From: Bacillota bacterium
Lineage (GTDB): Bacteria; Bacillota; Clostridia; Saccharofermentanales; Fastidiosipilaceae
Reading direction: 5' to 3'
Assembly (NCBI GenBank): GCA_023420715.1
Contig: JAEZVR010000065.1
Span: 1 to 7,283 of the forward strand
DNA length: 7,283 bases
In this document: piece by piece, positions 6,750 through 7,283 of the stretch
Layout: each line of letters starts with the position of its first letter
Position numbering within the stretch: position 1 is the stretch's first letter
Translations under genes and position numbers: made by a program
The notes under the pieces: model-generated
What the model was told of the DNA's origin: nothing
Database searches by the model: none
What the model saw: the letters and a program-made list of their open reading frames with translations, nothing else

Positions 6750-7283
6750 CTAAGCTTCATGACTTTCGAGGTATTTCACCACTGCCTGTGCGGCCCTGGC
6801 GCCATCGCTAGCTGCGGTTACAATTTGCCGCAAATCGGTTTGTCTGGCGTCTCCAGCCGCATACATGCCAGGACGTTTTGTGGCTAAATGCGCATCGGTT
6901 TGGATAAAGCCATTTTCATCAAGGATATCGAGGTCCTTTAAAAAACCAGTATTTGCGTCTAAGCCGACCATAGGAAATACGCCGTGACAGGGTAGTTCAA
7001 AGGTTTCGCCAGTATGTCTGTGCGTAAATTTCACAGCAGTCAGATGCTGATCGTTGCCGACAAAGGCTGTTGGAAGATAGTTATAGTGAACTTGTATGGT
7101 TGGATGATTTAAAACGGCATCCACCAATATTTTTTCTGCCCTTGGTTGATCTCGGCGCAAAACTAAATGAACAGCATGGGCAAATTTGGAAATGTAAGCG
7201 GCATCTTCAAAAGCAGAGTTCCCCCCGCCAATCACAACGACATCTTTCCCCTTAAATAAGGCACCGTCACATACGGCACAATA
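6750..7283 (-). CDS. trxB: Thioredoxin reductase (TrxB), C-terminal part, 5' truncated by window edge
   Basis: TrxB is a cytoplasmic FAD enzyme that passes electrons from NADPH to thioredoxin. The frame is open to the right edge, so the N-terminal FAD-binding part, roughly 135 residues, lies outside; 177 residues remain of a protein usually 305-320 long. Numbered from the window edge, the fragment begins with YCAVCDG, whose C2 and C5 are the redox-active pair. The NADPH-binding domain follows: VVVIGGGNSAFEDA with GGGNSA at 19-24, then VLRRDQPRAEK, which holds the arginines expected to contact the NADPH 2'-phosphate. The C-terminal FAD segment is GMYAAGDARQ at 139-148, followed by LRQIVTAASDGARAA, typical of TrxB. 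The usual HRR motif reads LRR here. A GTG inside the NADPH motif at 7235 could be mistaken for a start, but the motifs upstream show it is internal. The gene ends beside a shared terminator. Confidence 0.96.
   Translation of the reverse strand, partial: YCAVCDGALFKGKDVVVIGGGNSAFEDAAYISKFAHAVHLVLRRDQPRAEKILVDAVLNHPTIQVHYNYLPTAFVGNDQHLTAVKFTHRHTGETFELPCHGVFPMVGLDANTGFLKDLDILDENGFIQTDAHLATKRPGMYAAGDARQTDLRQIVTAASDGARAAQAVVKYLESHEA

Noticed and set aside
1..7283. A mobile element, CRISPR array, tRNA or toxin-antitoxin pair anywhere in the window.
   Set aside because: I saw no terminal inverted repeats, transposase or integrase motifs, regularly spaced repeats, tRNA-like cloverleaf or small gene pair. 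Coding sequence fills almost all of the window.

Overview
The window looks like an ordinary chromosomal stretch from a Bacillota (Firmicutes) bacterium. The end-resection nuclease is of the AddAB/RexAB type, not RecBCD; the genes are tightly packed at moderate GC; and TadA and TrxB have the usual bacterial form. I would guess Clostridia or a relative, but the sequence does not settle the lineage. I see no insertion sequence, phage gene, CRISPR array, tRNA or rRNA.

Layout. Positions 2-1078 (+) hold the C-terminal part of addB, cut by the left edge. After a 22-base gap comes complete addA (1101-5237, +), a very large helicase-nuclease gene. The two are evidently co-transcribed from a promoter outside the window. 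tadA (5206-5799, -) converges on addA, and their last 32 bases overlap. A short divergent intergenic region (about 5800-5889) separates tadA from an unrecognised gene (5890-6684, +) that encodes a zinc-ribbon, single-pass membrane protein. A perfect 13-bp hairpin with T-rich flanks on both sides (6711-6742) then separates that gene from the C-terminal half of trxB (6750-7283, -), cut by the right edge.

How the genes work together. AddA and AddB form one heterodimer that unwinds and resects double-strand DNA ends for RecA-dependent repair. Both nuclease active sites, all helicase motifs and the four cysteines of the AddB iron-sulfur cluster are visible, so the complex looks intact. TadA makes inosine at the wobble position of tRNA. 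TrxB reduces thioredoxin with NADPH. The zinc-ribbon membrane protein has no function I can assign. Apart from addAB, the genes appear functionally unrelated.

Most worth a second look are the overlapping back-to-back -10 boxes between tadA and the zinc-ribbon gene, the unassigned zinc-ribbon membrane protein, and the antisense overlap of the addA and tadA 3' ends. I found no convincing sign of a new multi-gene system.
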